64,000 nucleotides of DNA from Gemmatimonadales bacterium (GTDB taxonomy: Bacteria > Gemmatimonadota > Gemmatimonadetes > Gemmatimonadales > GWC2-71-9): the NCBI GenBank assembly GCA_036265815.1, contig DATAOI010000052.1, positions 124,001 through 188,000 on the forward strand, written 5' to 3'. Positions 36,870 to 45,809 of this stretch are shown piece after piece; positions within the stretch are counted from its first letter, which is position 1; each line of letters starts with the position of its first letter. The notes below the pieces were generated by a model, which made no database searches, was not told where the DNA came from, and was given only the letters and a program-made list of their open reading frames with translations. The translations under genes were made by a program, and so were the position numbers.

Positions 36870-39778
36870 CGCTTGGCATCCAGCCAGTCTGGGCCGACGC
36901 CGATGTCCACCACCAGCGGCACCCGCAACTCCACCACGCCCTCCATGTAGTCGCAGACCAGCGACCGCAACGGCTCGATCTCGGCGGGCGGGGCCTCGAA
37001 GACGAGCTCGTCGTGCACCTGAAGCAGCATCCGGCTCCGCAGCCCCTGGTCTCGAATGGCGCGATGAATCCGGATCATGGCGAGCTTGATGAGGTCGGCG
37101 GCCGAGCCCTGGAGCGGCGAGTTCTGGGCGTTGCGCTCGCCGTAGGCGCGCATGTTGAAGTTGCGGTCCTTGATCTCGGGAATGTAGCGGCGCCGCTGGA
37201 AGATGGTCTCCACGTAGCCGAGATCGCGCGCCAGCTGCACTTGGCGATCGAGAAAGGCGCGCACTCCGGCGAACCGCTCGAAGTAGCGGGTGATGAAGCT
37301 CCGCGCGTCTTCCTGGGAGATCCCCAGCTGGCGGCTCAGCGCGAAGGGACCCTGCCCGTAGATGGTGGCGAAGTTGATGGTCTTGGCCCGGGCCCGCATC
37401 TCGCCGGTCACCTGGTCCAGGGGGCAGTTGAAGATCAGCGAGGCGGTCTGCCGGTGGATGTCGCCGCCCTGCCGGAACGCCTCGATGAACAGCGGGTCGC
37501 CCGAGAGATGGGCCATGAGCCGGAGCTCGATCTGGGAGTAGTCGGCCGCCAGGAACGACCAGCCCGCCCGGGGAACGAAGCCACGGCGAATGGCTTCGCC
37601 CCGGGGAGTGCGCACCGGAATGTTCTGCAGGTTGGGCTCCGAGGAGCTGATCCGCCCGGTGGCGGCGCCGATCTGGTTGTAGCTGGTGTGGATCCGCCCG
37701 GTCTGCCGGTTGACCCGCGCGGGTAGGGTGTCGACATAGGTGCTCTTGAGCTTCTGGAGCTCGCGATACTCGAGGATGAGACGGGGCAGCTCATGACCCA
37801 TGACGGCGAGCTGCTCGAGCACGTCGGCGTCGGTGGAGGGGCCGCTCTTGGTCTTCTTCAGCACCGGGAGCTGCTGCTTCTCGAACAGGATGGCCGCGAG
37901 CTGCCTGGGAGAGTTGAGGTTGACCAGCTCGCCGGCAATCGCGGCGATCTCCCCTTCGAGCCTGCGGAGCTCGACGCCGAGCTCCTGACCCAGCCTGGCG
38001 AAGACGCCGGGGTCGATGGCCACCCCCTCCCACTCCATGTCGGTCAGCACCTCGACCAGCGGCAGCTCGATGTCGCGGAGCAGCGGCTCCGCCCCCATCT
38101 CCCGCAGCGCCGGAGCGAAGAACTCGTGCAAGGCGAGCACGGTCGCGCTGTCGGCACCGCAGTAGGCAGCCGCGGAGGCACAGGGCACTTCGGCGAACGA
38201 AATCTGCGTCTTCCCCTTCCCCGCCACCTCGTCATAGCTCTGCATGGTGCGTCCGAGGTGCTCCAGCGCGAGCGTGTCGATGGCATGGGAGCGGCGGCCC
38301 GGGTCCAGCACGAAGCTCGCGAGCATGGTGTCGTAGGCCACGCCCGCGAGCTCCACCCCTGCCCCGCGCAACACCTGCCAGTCGTATTTGATGTTGTGCC
38401 CCGCCTTGGGCACCGCCGGATCGCTGAGCAACGCCGTCAGGGGAGCGCAGGCGAAGTCTCGGATCGGGGGTAGGTTCCGGACCGGCGTGGGGGCGGCGAG
38501 CTCCCCGGCGAGCGGGCGATGCCCGAACGGGAAATACCAGACCTCGGTCGGGCTGCCCGCGAGCGAGAGACCGATCAGCTCGGCGTCGTGCGGCTCGATC
38601 GAGGACGTCTCGGTGTCGATGGCCACGAGCGGGGCAGCACGGAGCCGCTGGACCACCGCGGCCAGGTCGTCAGGATCGTCGACCACCACGACGTCCAGGG
38701 CGGGCGTCTCATCCAGTGCGAGCCAGTCGGCCGCGGTGACCGGTGCCTGGTCGGTGAGGAGCGCGGGGCCGGCGCCCGCATCGCCCTGATCCAGGACGGC
38801 GACGGAGCCCCCCGGCGAGACCGCGCCGGCCGGGGTCCGGCCCTCCGCTTCCACCAGGGTGGCGGACGCGATCTCGCTCTGGCTGCCCAGGCGGCGCGCC
38901 AGCGTGAAGAACTCGAGCTCGGTGAGAATGCGGATCGAGGCCTCCCGGTCGGGCTCGCGGAGGACCATGTCCTCGATGGCGAAGTCGATCGGCACATCGC
39001 ACTTGATGGTGACCAGCTCCTTGGAGAGCCGGGCGTTGTCGGCCTGGGCGAGGAGCGCCTCGCGGCTCCGCTTCGCGGTGATGTCGGCGGCGTGGACGAG
39101 GATGTTCTCCAGGTCCCCGTATTCGGCCAGCAGCTTCTGGGCGCCCTTCTCGCCGATTCCCTTGACGCCGGGGATGTTGTCGGAGCTGTCCCCCACCAGT
39201 GCAAGAAAGTCGACCACTTGCCGGGGACCCACGCCGAGCCGCTCGGCGGCGTTGGATTCGTCGATCCAGGTCTCGTCCACCGCTGCTGGACCACCCCGTC
39301 CCGGGTTGAGCAGGGTGATCCCGGGACCGATGAGCTGGTAGAAATCCTTGTCGCCCGAGACGATCACCGACTGAAGCCCTCGGCTGGCGCCGGCGGTGGC
39401 GAGGGTGCCGATCACATCGTCCGCCTCGTACCCGCGGACCGACACGAGAGGGATGCGGAAGGCCTCGAGCATGGCGCAGATCCGCTCCAGCGCGCGGTCG
39501 AAGTCGGCCTGAAGCTCGTCGTCCAGCTTCTCCCGGGTGGACTTGTAGTCGGGGTAGCGCTCCTCGCGGAACGAGGTGCCCGCGTCGTTGATCCAGGCGA
39601 CGAAGTCGGGGCGGTATTTCTCACGCAGGCGGAGGAGAAAATTGGCGACGCCCCAGGCGGCGGAGGTATTCTCTCCCTTGCTGGTCCGGAGCGGCCGGGC
39701 GATCATCGCGTAGAAGGCGCGATAGATCAGCGCGTAGCCGTCGATGAGGAAGAGCTGCGGGGGGGTGTGATTGGCCAT
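36866..39778 (-). CDS. polA: DNA polymerase I
   Basis: A 970-residue three-domain polymerase. The 5' nuclease domain (1-about 300) has FLIDGYALIYRAFYAM and GDKDFYQLIGPG. The 3'-5' exonuclease domain (about 350-540) is intact, with VAIDTETSS, HNIKYDWQVLRG and the YCGADSATV motif carrying the last Tyr and Asp. The polymerase domain has motif A DYSQIELRLMAHLSGD, O-helix RAKTINFATIYGQG and motif C LLQVHDELVFEAP. The protein is slightly longer than E. coli Pol I, with a Gly/Ala-rich segment near 315-350. A TAACTT hexamer lies five bases before ATG. Confidence 0.97.
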   Translation of the reverse strand: MANHTPPQLFLIDGYALIYRAFYAMIARPLRTSKGENTSAAWGVANFLLRLREKYRPDFVAWINDAGTSFREERYPDYKSTREKLDDELQADFDRALERICAMLEAFRIPLVSVRGYEADDVIGTLATAGASRGLQSVIVSGDKDFYQLIGPGITLLNPGRGGPAAVDETWIDESNAAERLGVGPRQVVDFLALVGDSSDNIPGVKGIGEKGAQKLLAEYGDLENILVHAADITAKRSREALLAQADNARLSKELVTIKCDVPIDFAIEDMVLREPDREASIRILTELEFFTLARRLGSQSEIASATLVEAEGRTPAGAVSPGGSVAVLDQGDAGAGPALLTDQAPVTAADWLALDETPALDVVVVDDPDDLAAVVQRLRAAPLVAIDTETSSIEPHDAELIGLSLAGSPTEVWYFPFGHRPLAGELAAPTPVRNLPPIRDFACAPLTALLSDPAVPKAGHNIKYDWQVLRGAGVELAGVAYDTMLASFVLDPGRRSHAIDTLALEHLGRTMQSYDEVAGKGKTQISFAEVPCASAAAYCGADSATVLALHEFFAPALREMGAEPLLRDIELPLVEVLTDMEWEGVAIDPGVFARLGQELGVELRRLEGEIAAIAGELVNLNSPRQLAAILFEKQQLPVLKKTKSGPSTDADVLEQLAVMGHELPRLILEYRELQKLKSTYVDTLPARVNRQTGRIHTSYNQIGAATGRISSSEPNLQNIPVRTPRGEAIRRGFVPRAGWSFLAADYSQIELRLMAHLSGDPLFIEAFRQGGDIHRQTASLIFNCPLDQVTGEMRARAKTINFATIYGQGPFALSRQLGISQEDARSFITRYFERFAGVRAFLDRQVQLARDLGYVETIFQRRRYIPEIKDRNFNMRAYGERNAQNSPLQGSAADLIKLAMIRIHRAIRDQGLRSRMLLQVHDELVFEAPPAEIEPLRSLVCDYMEGVVELRVPLVVDIGVGPDWLDAKR

Positions 39779-39783
39779 GCTGA

Positions 39784-39789
39784 AAGTTA
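39784..39789 (-). promoter_or_regulatory. -10-like hexamer, candidate leaderless start of polA
   Basis: Minus-strand TAACTT is followed by TCAGC and the polA ATG. The whole gap to the upstream gene is only 30 bases; the spacer upstream of the hexamer is a G-run with no recognisable -35. Confidence 0.35.
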
Positions 39790-39808
39790 GCCCCGCCCCC
39801 CTGCCCCG

Positions 39809-41152
39809 CTATGTCTGGTTTCGCCGGAGCCGGGTCAGCACCCGCTCGTATTCGGCCCGGGAGCCGGGCGTCAGGCGGACCCGGCCGAACCCGGTCTCGT
39901 CCTGGAAGTAGAGCTCCAGCCGGTAGTTGGTATAGCCCCAGCGGATCACTCGCCGGTCGGCGGTGCCAGGGGTGTTCTCGATGATATCGTCGGGCTGGCC
40001 GAGGTTGATGAGGACCTCACCCCGGTCGGTGCGCCAGCCGGGGACCCCCTCATCCGTGAAGCGGGCGTTGGCGGCGCTCACCCGGCTGAAGTAGACATTG
40101 AGCGCCTCGTTCTCGGGAGTGGCGGTGTTGGGATCGGTGGAAGTGTAGAACTCCCGCCAGAGCCGGGAGCGCTCGGAGGGCGGCGCCTTCCGCATGGCGT
40201 TGAGCTTCTCGTCCTGTCCGAAGTAGCGCAGCAGGTCGAGCATCTCGTCGAAGTTGGTCACGATCCAGGCCTGGGTGAACGACACCAGGGCCGAAGTAGT
40301 GCGCTCCCCCTGCCCGCTTCCCACCACCAGCCGGAGCTCGCCGAGCGAGATGCTGTCGGGCGCCACCCGCACGACCTGGCTCTCGACCGAGCGGCCACCG
40401 CGGAAGTGGAGTGAGTCGGAGTAGACCACTTTCTGCTGCTCGTCGTGCACCTCGAACGGCACGGTGGTAGGCGCCGTGAACTGGTACCCCTCGATGTATG
40501 CCAAGAGGGTGTCGCTGCCGTACCCGACCGCTCCCCGCGGGTTGAGCACCAGGGAGAGCGGATCGGCCAGGCTTCCCCGCCCCGTCGCCTGGTACACCAG
40601 GATGGGCGCGGAGATGCTGCCGGTCGCGAAGGCCGGCGCGGTGAAATCTCCGGTGGCCCGGCTCTCGGACGTGGAGCTGGCATCGCGCAGAGCCACGCTG
40701 ACCTTGTAGGTGCCGGGCGTCATCCTGAGCACCTGCTGGAACAACACGCTCTCGTCGGCGCGCTGGGTCTCCTGGAAGGTCGGCACCCGGACGATCTCTT
40801 CTCGCGTCAGATCGACCGAGCGAGTGCCTGGCCGCTGAAAGGAGATGGCGACGCGGTACCGGGCGACGAAGACGTTGCCTTCCCGCTGGAAGGCCAACGC
40901 GCGATTCTCCAGAGACAGGCCGAGCACGGCGATGACAGAGTCGGCGGGCGCCGCGGCGAACGCAACGGTACCGACGAATGGGAGCGGGTCGCCCGCGGCG
41001 AGGCGTCCGAGCCGTTGATAGAATTGCGCGGTGTTGAGGAGCGCGGTGAGCTGGTCGGAGGGCGCGGGGGCGGCCTGGGTGCCGACCCGCTTCCAATTGC
41101 CGCACCCGAGGGCGGCGCTCAGGAACACTGCCGAGAACACGAGCCGACGCAT
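39809..41152 (-). CDS. GWxTD domain lipoprotein
   Basis: A 447-residue exported lipoprotein. The signal peptide ends in ALGC (about Cys17). Most of the protein is beta-rich and unassigned. The C-terminal GWxTD domain is clear: GVPGWRTDRGEVLINLGQPDD (split) with the exact GWRTD, followed by WGYTNYRLELYFQDETGFGRVRL. The family is common in Bacteroidetes and Gemmatimonadota and has no known function. ATG 41152 starts a good signal peptide; the open frame further upstream is not protein-like. The nearest divergent gene is the small Ser/Thr kinase. Confidence 0.85.
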   Translation of the reverse strand: MRRLVFSAVFLSAALGCGNWKRVGTQAAPAPSDQLTALLNTAQFYQRLGRLAAGDPLPFVGTVAFAAAPADSVIAVLGLSLENRALAFQREGNVFVARYRVAISFQRPGTRSVDLTREEIVRVPTFQETQRADESVLFQQVLRMTPGTYKVSVALRDASSTSESRATGDFTAPAFATGSISAPILVYQATGRGSLADPLSLVLNPRGAVGYGSDTLLAYIEGYQFTAPTTVPFEVHDEQQKVVYSDSLHFRGGRSVESQVVRVAPDSISLGELRLVVGSGQGERTTSALVSFTQAWIVTNFDEMLDLLRYFGQDEKLNAMRKAPPSERSRLWREFYTSTDPNTATPENEALNVYFSRVSAANARFTDEGVPGWRTDRGEVLINLGQPDDIIENTPGTADRRVIRWGYTNYRLELYFQDETGFGRVRLTPGSRAEYERVLTRLRRNQT

Positions 41153-41288
41153 GACACCACCCCCGGCAGATTCGTGGGTTTCCACCCCTCTCGCGAACGG
41201 GCGGAAGGTTAGCGGCGGCGGTCGAGAGACGTCAAGCATCGTGCGCCGTCGCACAATCGCGCAACTTGCTGGCTGATCGAAGATTCGG

Positions 41289-41294
41289 TAGCTT
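41289..41294 (+). promoter_or_regulatory. -10-like hexamer of the small Ser/Thr kinase gene
   Basis: TAGCTT lies 9 bases before ATG 41304. TTGCTG 17 bases upstream is a partial -35 match. No Shine-Dalgarno sequence. Confidence 0.4.
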
Positions 41295-41303
41295 GGCCTA
41301 GCC

Positions 41304-42203
41304 ATGAGCACAGATAATCTGGTCGGCCGCACGGTGGCGGGATACCACCTCGCAGAGTACATCGGCGAGGGTGGCACCGCTACGGTCTATCGGGCCGAGC
41401 ATCCGCAACGCGGAACCGCGGCGGTGAAGATCCTGCGGCCGAAGCTGGCGCAGGATCCGGTGGCCGTGAAGCGCTTCCTGCGCGAGGCCGAATACGGCGC
41501 CCGGGTCAAGCACCCGTCCATCGTGCAGACCTACGACTTCGGGGCCACCGACGGATTGCACTATCTGGCGCTGGAATGGGCGCCGGGGGAGCCACTAGCC
41601 AAGTTCTCCAGCCGCTCAGGGCGACTGGCACCCACGCTGGTGGCTACCATCGTGGAGCAACTCACGGCGGCCCTGGCGGCGTCGCATAAGGCCGGGATCA
41701 TCCATCGCGATCTCAAGCCGGAAAACATCATGTATGACCCGGCGACGCAGAGCGCCAAGCTGCTGGACTTCGGGATCGCTCGGGACGCGGAGCTCAGCCC
41801 AGAGGAGCGGCTCACCCGGGCTGGCTTCTTCGTGGGCTCGCTCCAGTACGTGGCGCCGGAGACGCTGAGCGGCGAGCTGGTGAACGAGCAGGCAGATGTC
41901 TACAGCCTCGCGACGATCACCTACCATCTGCTGACGGAGGCGTTCCCGTTGACGGGCCGGAGCCCGAGAGAGTTGTTCCAGCAACTACTCTCTCAACCGC
42001 CTTTGCCACTCAACCAAGCGGTGAAGGGGCTCAAGTTCGCGCCGGCAATCGAGGCGGCGGTGATGCGTGGGTTGGAGCGCGATCTCTCCAAACGTTCCAA
42101 GACAGTGGACGAGTTCGCGCGGGAGTTCTGCACGGCGGTACGGCAGGAGGGCTCCAAGAAGGGCGGCTTCCTGGCGTCGCTCTTCCGCAAGGGCGGCGAT
42201 TGA
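41304..42203 (+). CDS. Ser/Thr protein kinase, soluble Hanks type
   Basis: A 299-residue protein that is almost only a kinase domain. The glycine loop is IGEGGTATVYRAEH, the ATP lysine is in AAVKILRPK, the catalytic loop is HRDLKPENI, followed by DFGIAR and an APE motif in VAPETLSG. There is no membrane helix or sensor domain; the C-terminus ends in a basic tail, EGSKKGGFLASLFRKGGD. It overlaps the TTG start of pyrE by four bases, an unusual kinase-biosynthesis pairing. Substrate unknown. Confidence 0.92.
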   Translation: MSTDNLVGRTVAGYHLAEYIGEGGTATVYRAEHPQRGTAAVKILRPKLAQDPVAVKRFLREAEYGARVKHPSIVQTYDFGATDGLHYLALEWAPGEPLAKFSSRSGRLAPTLVATIVEQLTAALAASHKAGIIHRDLKPENIMYDPATQSAKLLDFGIARDAELSPEERLTRAGFFVGSLQYVAPETLSGELVNEQADVYSLATITYHLLTEAFPLTGRSPRELFQQLLSQPPLPLNQAVKGLKFAPAIEAAVMRGLERDLSKRSKTVDEFAREFCTAVRQEGSKKGGFLASLFRKGGD

Positions 42204-42748
42204 CCGACGAAGATGCGCTCCGGCGCCTGCTCCTCGCGCGGTCGGTACGGCATGGCGATTTCGTTCTCTCCTCTGGGCAACGCTCTTCCTATTACATAGA
42301 CTGCCGGCTCAGCACGATGAGCGCCGAGGGGATGGTGCTGATCGGTCGGATGGGGCTGGCGGCGATCCGGCGCGCGGGGTGGGCTCCCAAGGCCGTGGGC
42401 GGGCTGACAATGGGCGCCGACCCGGTGGCGTACGCCATCGCGGCGGCGAGCCATGGGACGGACCTCGAAGTCGATGCATTCAGTGTGCGGAAGGAGCCGA
42501 AGGCGCACGGGATGGGGCAGCAGATCGAAGGCAACTTCAGGGCAGGGGACCGAGTCGTGATCGTGGAGGATACGATCACGACGGGAGGGTCGGCACGGCG
42601 GGCGATCGAGGCGGTGGAAGCTGCTGGGGGGAAGGTAGTTGGGGTGTTGGCGGTGGTGGATAGAGAGGAGGGGGGGAGGGAAGTGTTGGAGCGCGCTGGC
42701 AGGGAGGTGGTAGCCATTACTACTGCTAGTGGATTAGCGCTACGTTAG
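42200..42748 (+). CDS. pyrE: Orotate phosphoribosyltransferase
   Basis: A 182-residue enzyme converting orotate and PRPP to OMP in pyrimidine synthesis. The PRPP-binding motif is VVIVEDTITTGGSA. The N-terminal FVLSSGQRSSYYIDCR and AFSVRKEPKAHGMGQQIEG (the catalytic Lys loop) are characteristic of PyrE. The length is that of the short form. A TTG start overlaps the upstream kinase stop (TTGA). The 3' end is G-rich. Confidence 0.95.
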   Translation: MTDEDALRRLLLARSVRHGDFVLSSGQRSSYYIDCRLSTMSAEGMVLIGRMGLAAIRRAGWAPKAVGGLTMGADPVAYAIAAASHGTDLEVDAFSVRKEPKAHGMGQQIEGNFRAGDRVVIVEDTITTGGSARRAIEAVEAAGGKVVGVLAVVDREEGGREVLERAGREVVAITTASGLALR

Positions 42749-43424
42749 AGTCCGGAAAAGGCTCCGGTAGTAACCGGTGCTAAAGTGACGCCCGCGGGTA
42801 CGCGGATAAATCGAACTCACGTCTGCAGGGCTTCCCGTAGCTTGATGGACCCGCTGGACCCCAGTCGCCCCTTCCAGATCAGCTTCATGCCCGGGACTTC
42901 CCCCCGACCGGCAACCCAAGACATAGACCCGGTGGCCACACCAACGCCCCCGCAGTTGCGGCGTCTCGGGCAAGACTCGAAGAGTCAAGTCGACAGATCA
43001 AAGCGCTGCAGGCATTCCTTGGGTCCGAAGGAGCGATTTGAATCTTCCGTACAACCCATTGGGTTGGAGAGCTGGCTGGAAGTGCAATGGGATGCGGATC
43101 AACGCGCCAATGGCGCACTCACGCCCACGCCGATCGCGGAGCGATGCGACGTTCGAAGCCCCAGCGTCTGAATTGATCCCCGGCAGCCCTCGAGCAGCAT
43201 TTCAGGTAAACCGTAGGTGTCTGGCCCACTCCCGCCAGACCGTACCCGCCGTACCGCTCCCCTATTCGTCGCCGCCCTGTAGTCCCGCTACCTACGAAGT
43301 GACCCGCCAACTCCCTCCCTCAAGGTCAGCGCCCCACTGATTTCTACCCACCCGGACGAGGCCTACTGTTCACGCGTCTCGTTGAGGCAGGTCCGGAAGC
43401 AGCAGTACCAGGGGAGAAGTCGCC
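42749..43424. other. 676-base region without a convincing gene
   Basis: Base use here is less GC-rich and less codon-structured than in the neighbours. A small hairpin CCGGT-AGTA-ACCGG (42764-42777) follows pyrE. Short minus-strand frames exist (for example 42885-43118 and 42740-42988). In one of them MKLIWKGRLGSSGSIKLREA could be read after a frame change, which may hint at a decayed gene, but no family is recognisable. No RNA gene was identified. Confidence 0.45.
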
Positions 43425-43550
43425 ATGACCAACAGAACAGAAGGACGCAGGCTTCACCGGGCGCTGGTGCTTACCGCCGACCTCGCCTACGTCTGCAGCG
43501 TTCACGCATCCCCGACCGACGGGATGCGCTTCACCGTCGTGGTGCAGTGA
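43425..43550 (+). CDS. Possible 41-residue peptide coupled to the barrel-like protein
   Basis: ATG 43425 follows AGGGGAG at the right distance. The peptide begins MTNRTEGRRLHRALVL and ends RFTVVVQ. Its TGA overlaps the next ATG (TGATG), so it could serve as a leader that couples translation of the downstream gene. No hydrophobic segment or known family. Confidence 0.4.
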   Translation: MTNRTEGRRLHRALVLTADLAYVCSVHASPTDGMRFTVVVQ

Positions 43551-44392
43551 TGTGGCGCGCGGCTGCGGCACTCGCGCTCGGCGTCGGGCTCCCGGCCGCG
43601 GCCTGGGCGCAGGGCGACTGCTTCCCCGGAGCCAGCTCGCACGAAGCGAAGGCGTTCGCGATTTTCGCCGTGCCTCTGGCGTTCAGCCCGGCGGGCGCGC
43701 CGGACCTGTTGCCGGGGTTCCGGTTCGGATTGGAGGCGGCGTCGCTGCCTAATATCGACGACGCGACGGCCACTCCGACGATCTGCCGGCCGGGGAAGGG
43801 GCCGGAACACACCGATCTCCTTCCCGCGCTTCCTCGGCCGCGGTTCACCATGCCGCTGCCCCTGGGACTGGCACTGCAGGCGAGCTGGATTCCACCGATC
43901 CGAGTCAACGGGGTGAAGGCGAACCTCTTCGGCCTGTCGGTGGGGAAGAGCTTCGGCCGGCTCGGGGGTGTGGTGGTCGCGGTGCGGGGCCATGCCACCT
44001 TCGGCTCGCTCCGAGCGCCCATCACCTGCGATGACGACGCGCTGGCCGATGCCAAAAGCGAGTGCTTTGGCGGGCAGCGCTCGGACGACAAGCTCCGGCC
44101 CAACATCATGGGCGCCGACGTCTCCGTGGGATGGAGCGTAGCCGAGGGCCGGCTCCGCCCGTATGTCGGCAGCGGGTACAACCGGCTGCAGCCACGCTTC
44201 CAAGTCAACTTCACCAATCAGTTCGGCGCGCTGGACAACCGGCGGGTCGCAGTCAACCTCGACCGCATGGTGGTGTTCGGCGGAGCGACGTGGGACGCGA
44301 CGCCGCGGCTCGCGCTGGCGGGGGAGCTGTACGCCGCCCCGGCCGACGCCGTCACCGGACGAGTCGTCGTTCGAGCCGCAGTCGGACCCTAA
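43550..44392 (+). CDS. Exported protein, probable outer-membrane beta-barrel
   Basis: A 280-residue protein with a signal peptide (about 1-22, AAAWAQG). The mature part alternates short amphipathic strands such as LPLGLALQASWIPPI, VVVAVRGHATFG, MGADVSVGWSV and MVVFGGATWDAT, and ends ELYAAPADAVTGRVVVRAAVGP, as in small porin-like barrels. Four cysteines occur in the loops. No specific family is recognised. ATG 43550 is chosen because the signal peptide starts there. It is followed by yceI after 23 bases. Confidence 0.7.
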   Translation: MWRAAAALALGVGLPAAAWAQGDCFPGASSHEAKAFAIFAVPLAFSPAGAPDLLPGFRFGLEAASLPNIDDATATPTICRPGKGPEHTDLLPALPRPRFTMPLPLGLALQASWIPPIRVNGVKANLFGLSVGKSFGRLGGVVVAVRGHATFGSLRAPITCDDDALADAKSECFGGQRSDDKLRPNIMGADVSVGWSVAEGRLRPYVGSGYNRLQPRFQVNFTNQFGALDNRRVAVNLDRMVVFGGATWDATPRLALAGELYAAPADAVTGRVVVRAAVGP

Positions 44393-44415
44393 CTCACGAA
44401 GAGAGAGAGCCTCCA

Positions 44416-45042
44416 ATGCAATCGTTGCGCATGATGGTGCTGCTGTTCGCCGCCTGGAGCCCGATCGCGACCGCCGACTTGGCCGCGCAGCGCCCCATAC
44501 CCAGCGGCAGCATCAAGGAAGGCGTCCTGAGCTTCGATGGCCGGGCGACCGTGGGCTCCTTCACCGGCAGGACCACCACGATCACCGGCGAGCTGACCGG
44601 CGGCGCGGACCTGTCGGCGGTGAAAGGCTGGGTCGAGGCGCCGGTCACTACCCTGGTCACCGGCAATGGAAAGCGGGACAAGGACCTTAACAAGTCGATG
44701 GAATCGGAGAAGTACCCGACCATCCGGTATGACCTCGACGCGGTGGTTCCGGGGGAGGTGCGGGGCGATATCGCAGCGGTCACCCTCGACGGGTACTTCC
44801 AGATCCACGGCGTGCGGCAGCACGTGGCCATCCCGGCGACGGTGACCTTCCTGCCCGACGGCGTCCGGGTGCAGGGCAAGATCCCCATCAGTCTCAAGAG
44901 CTACAAGATCGGCGGCCTGACCAAGATGATGGGCATGCTCAAGATGTACGACGAGATCCTGACGCATGTGGATCTCACCTTCGGCTCCGGCAACCTGCCC
45001 AGCGCGCACGCTGAAGCGGGGACAGCCAGGAGCTCGGACTGA
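44416..45042 (+). CDS. YceI family lipid-binding-like protein
   Basis: A 208-residue exported protein. The signal peptide ends near DLAAQ. The YceI lipocalin-like barrel follows (about 30-195): LSFDGRATVGSFTG near the start, NKSMESEKYPTIRYDLD in the middle and GYFQIHGVRQHVAIPATV near the end. Family members bind isoprenoid chains in the periplasm. Here the ligand is not shown. A purine-rich GAGAGAGAG precedes the ATG. It lies between the barrel-like protein and a lipoprotein, all in one direction. Confidence 0.85.
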   Translation: MQSLRMMVLLFAAWSPIATADLAAQRPIPSGSIKEGVLSFDGRATVGSFTGRTTTITGELTGGADLSAVKGWVEAPVTTLVTGNGKRDKDLNKSMESEKYPTIRYDLDAVVPGEVRGDIAAVTLDGYFQIHGVRQHVAIPATVTFLPDGVRVQGKIPISLKSYKIGGLTKMMGMLKMYDEILTHVDLTFGSGNLPSAHAEAGTARSSD

Positions 45043-45105
45043 GCGGGAAGGATCACCGATTTCTCTCGAGGAAGCGCGAACAACCTACGCCACAAGGAGA
45101 CCACC

Positions 45106-45681
45106 ATGATGAGCCGCAGACTGTACTTTTCGCTTCCACTTCTTGCCCTGAGCCTGGTGCTCGCCTGCGGTGAGGGGAGCGCGCCCACCCAGTCGCTCGA
45201 GCCCACCTTTTCGGCCGGCGGGACCAGGCAAGGGTTCGGCTTCAACGGTACCGCCAGTGGATTCCCGGCCGGGGTCGTCTTCCTGACGGGCGGCGGGTCG
45301 TTCGACCCGAGCACGGCCTCGAACACCATTCCAGCGGTGACGTCCGTGGCCTCGGGCGGCGGGTTCCGGTGCATCGATGCGGTGGCCCAAGGGCTGCTGC
45401 TCGGATGCGGGAAGGGCGAAGGCGTCCGCTGGGATACCGCCCAACTCCTCAGCTCCACCGGGTTCAAGTGCAGCCTGAACGATGTGGGGAGGACCGCCAC
45501 AACCGGTGCCGGGACCGTCGTGCTGCTCGCCGATTTCTACCGGGCGGGTGACGGGGACGACGAATCGTTCACCGCGCCGATGATCGTGTCGGAGAGCGAC
45601 CTCGCGCCGGACCTCCCCGGTCTCCAGCACCTGTGGATTCAGGGCGTGGGCTGTGGGTCGGCGGTAGTGCACTTCAACTAG
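45106..45681 (+). CDS. Unrecognised lipoprotein
   Basis: A 191-residue protein with a lipobox LVLAC (Cys21) after a hydrophobic stretch. The mature part contains a Gly/Ser/Thr-rich strand region (FGFNGTASGFPAGVVFLTGG) and four more cysteines (in FRCID, LLGCGKG, FKCSLN and GVGCGSA), which could form two disulfides outside the cytoplasm. A purine-rich ACAAGGAGACC site precedes ATG. No family recognised. Confidence 0.65.
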   Translation: MMSRRLYFSLPLLALSLVLACGEGSAPTQSLEPTFSAGGTRQGFGFNGTASGFPAGVVFLTGGGSFDPSTASNTIPAVTSVASGGGFRCIDAVAQGLLLGCGKGEGVRWDTAQLLSSTGFKCSLNDVGRTATTGAGTVVLLADFYRAGDGDDESFTAPMIVSESDLAPDLPGLQHLWIQGVGCGSAVVHFN

Positions 45682-45702
45682 GTGGAGAGAGGGGAATGGG
45701 GA

Positions 45703-45741
45703 GCGGCGAGTCATGCCTGGCGTGAGTGGTCGGCTCGCCGC
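45703..45741. terminator. Hairpin downstream of the lipoprotein gene
   Basis: GCGGCGAG (45703-45710) pairs perfectly with CTCGCCGC (45734-45741) over a 23-base loop. There is no T-run. It lies 22 bases after the lipoprotein stop and before the DUF899 gene. Confidence 0.3.
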
Positions 45742-45809
45742 GGGCGGGGATCAGGTGATACCTTCCCGTGGTACGGTGGTGCGCCGGGCCGCTGACCCCT
45801 GGAGGCGAT

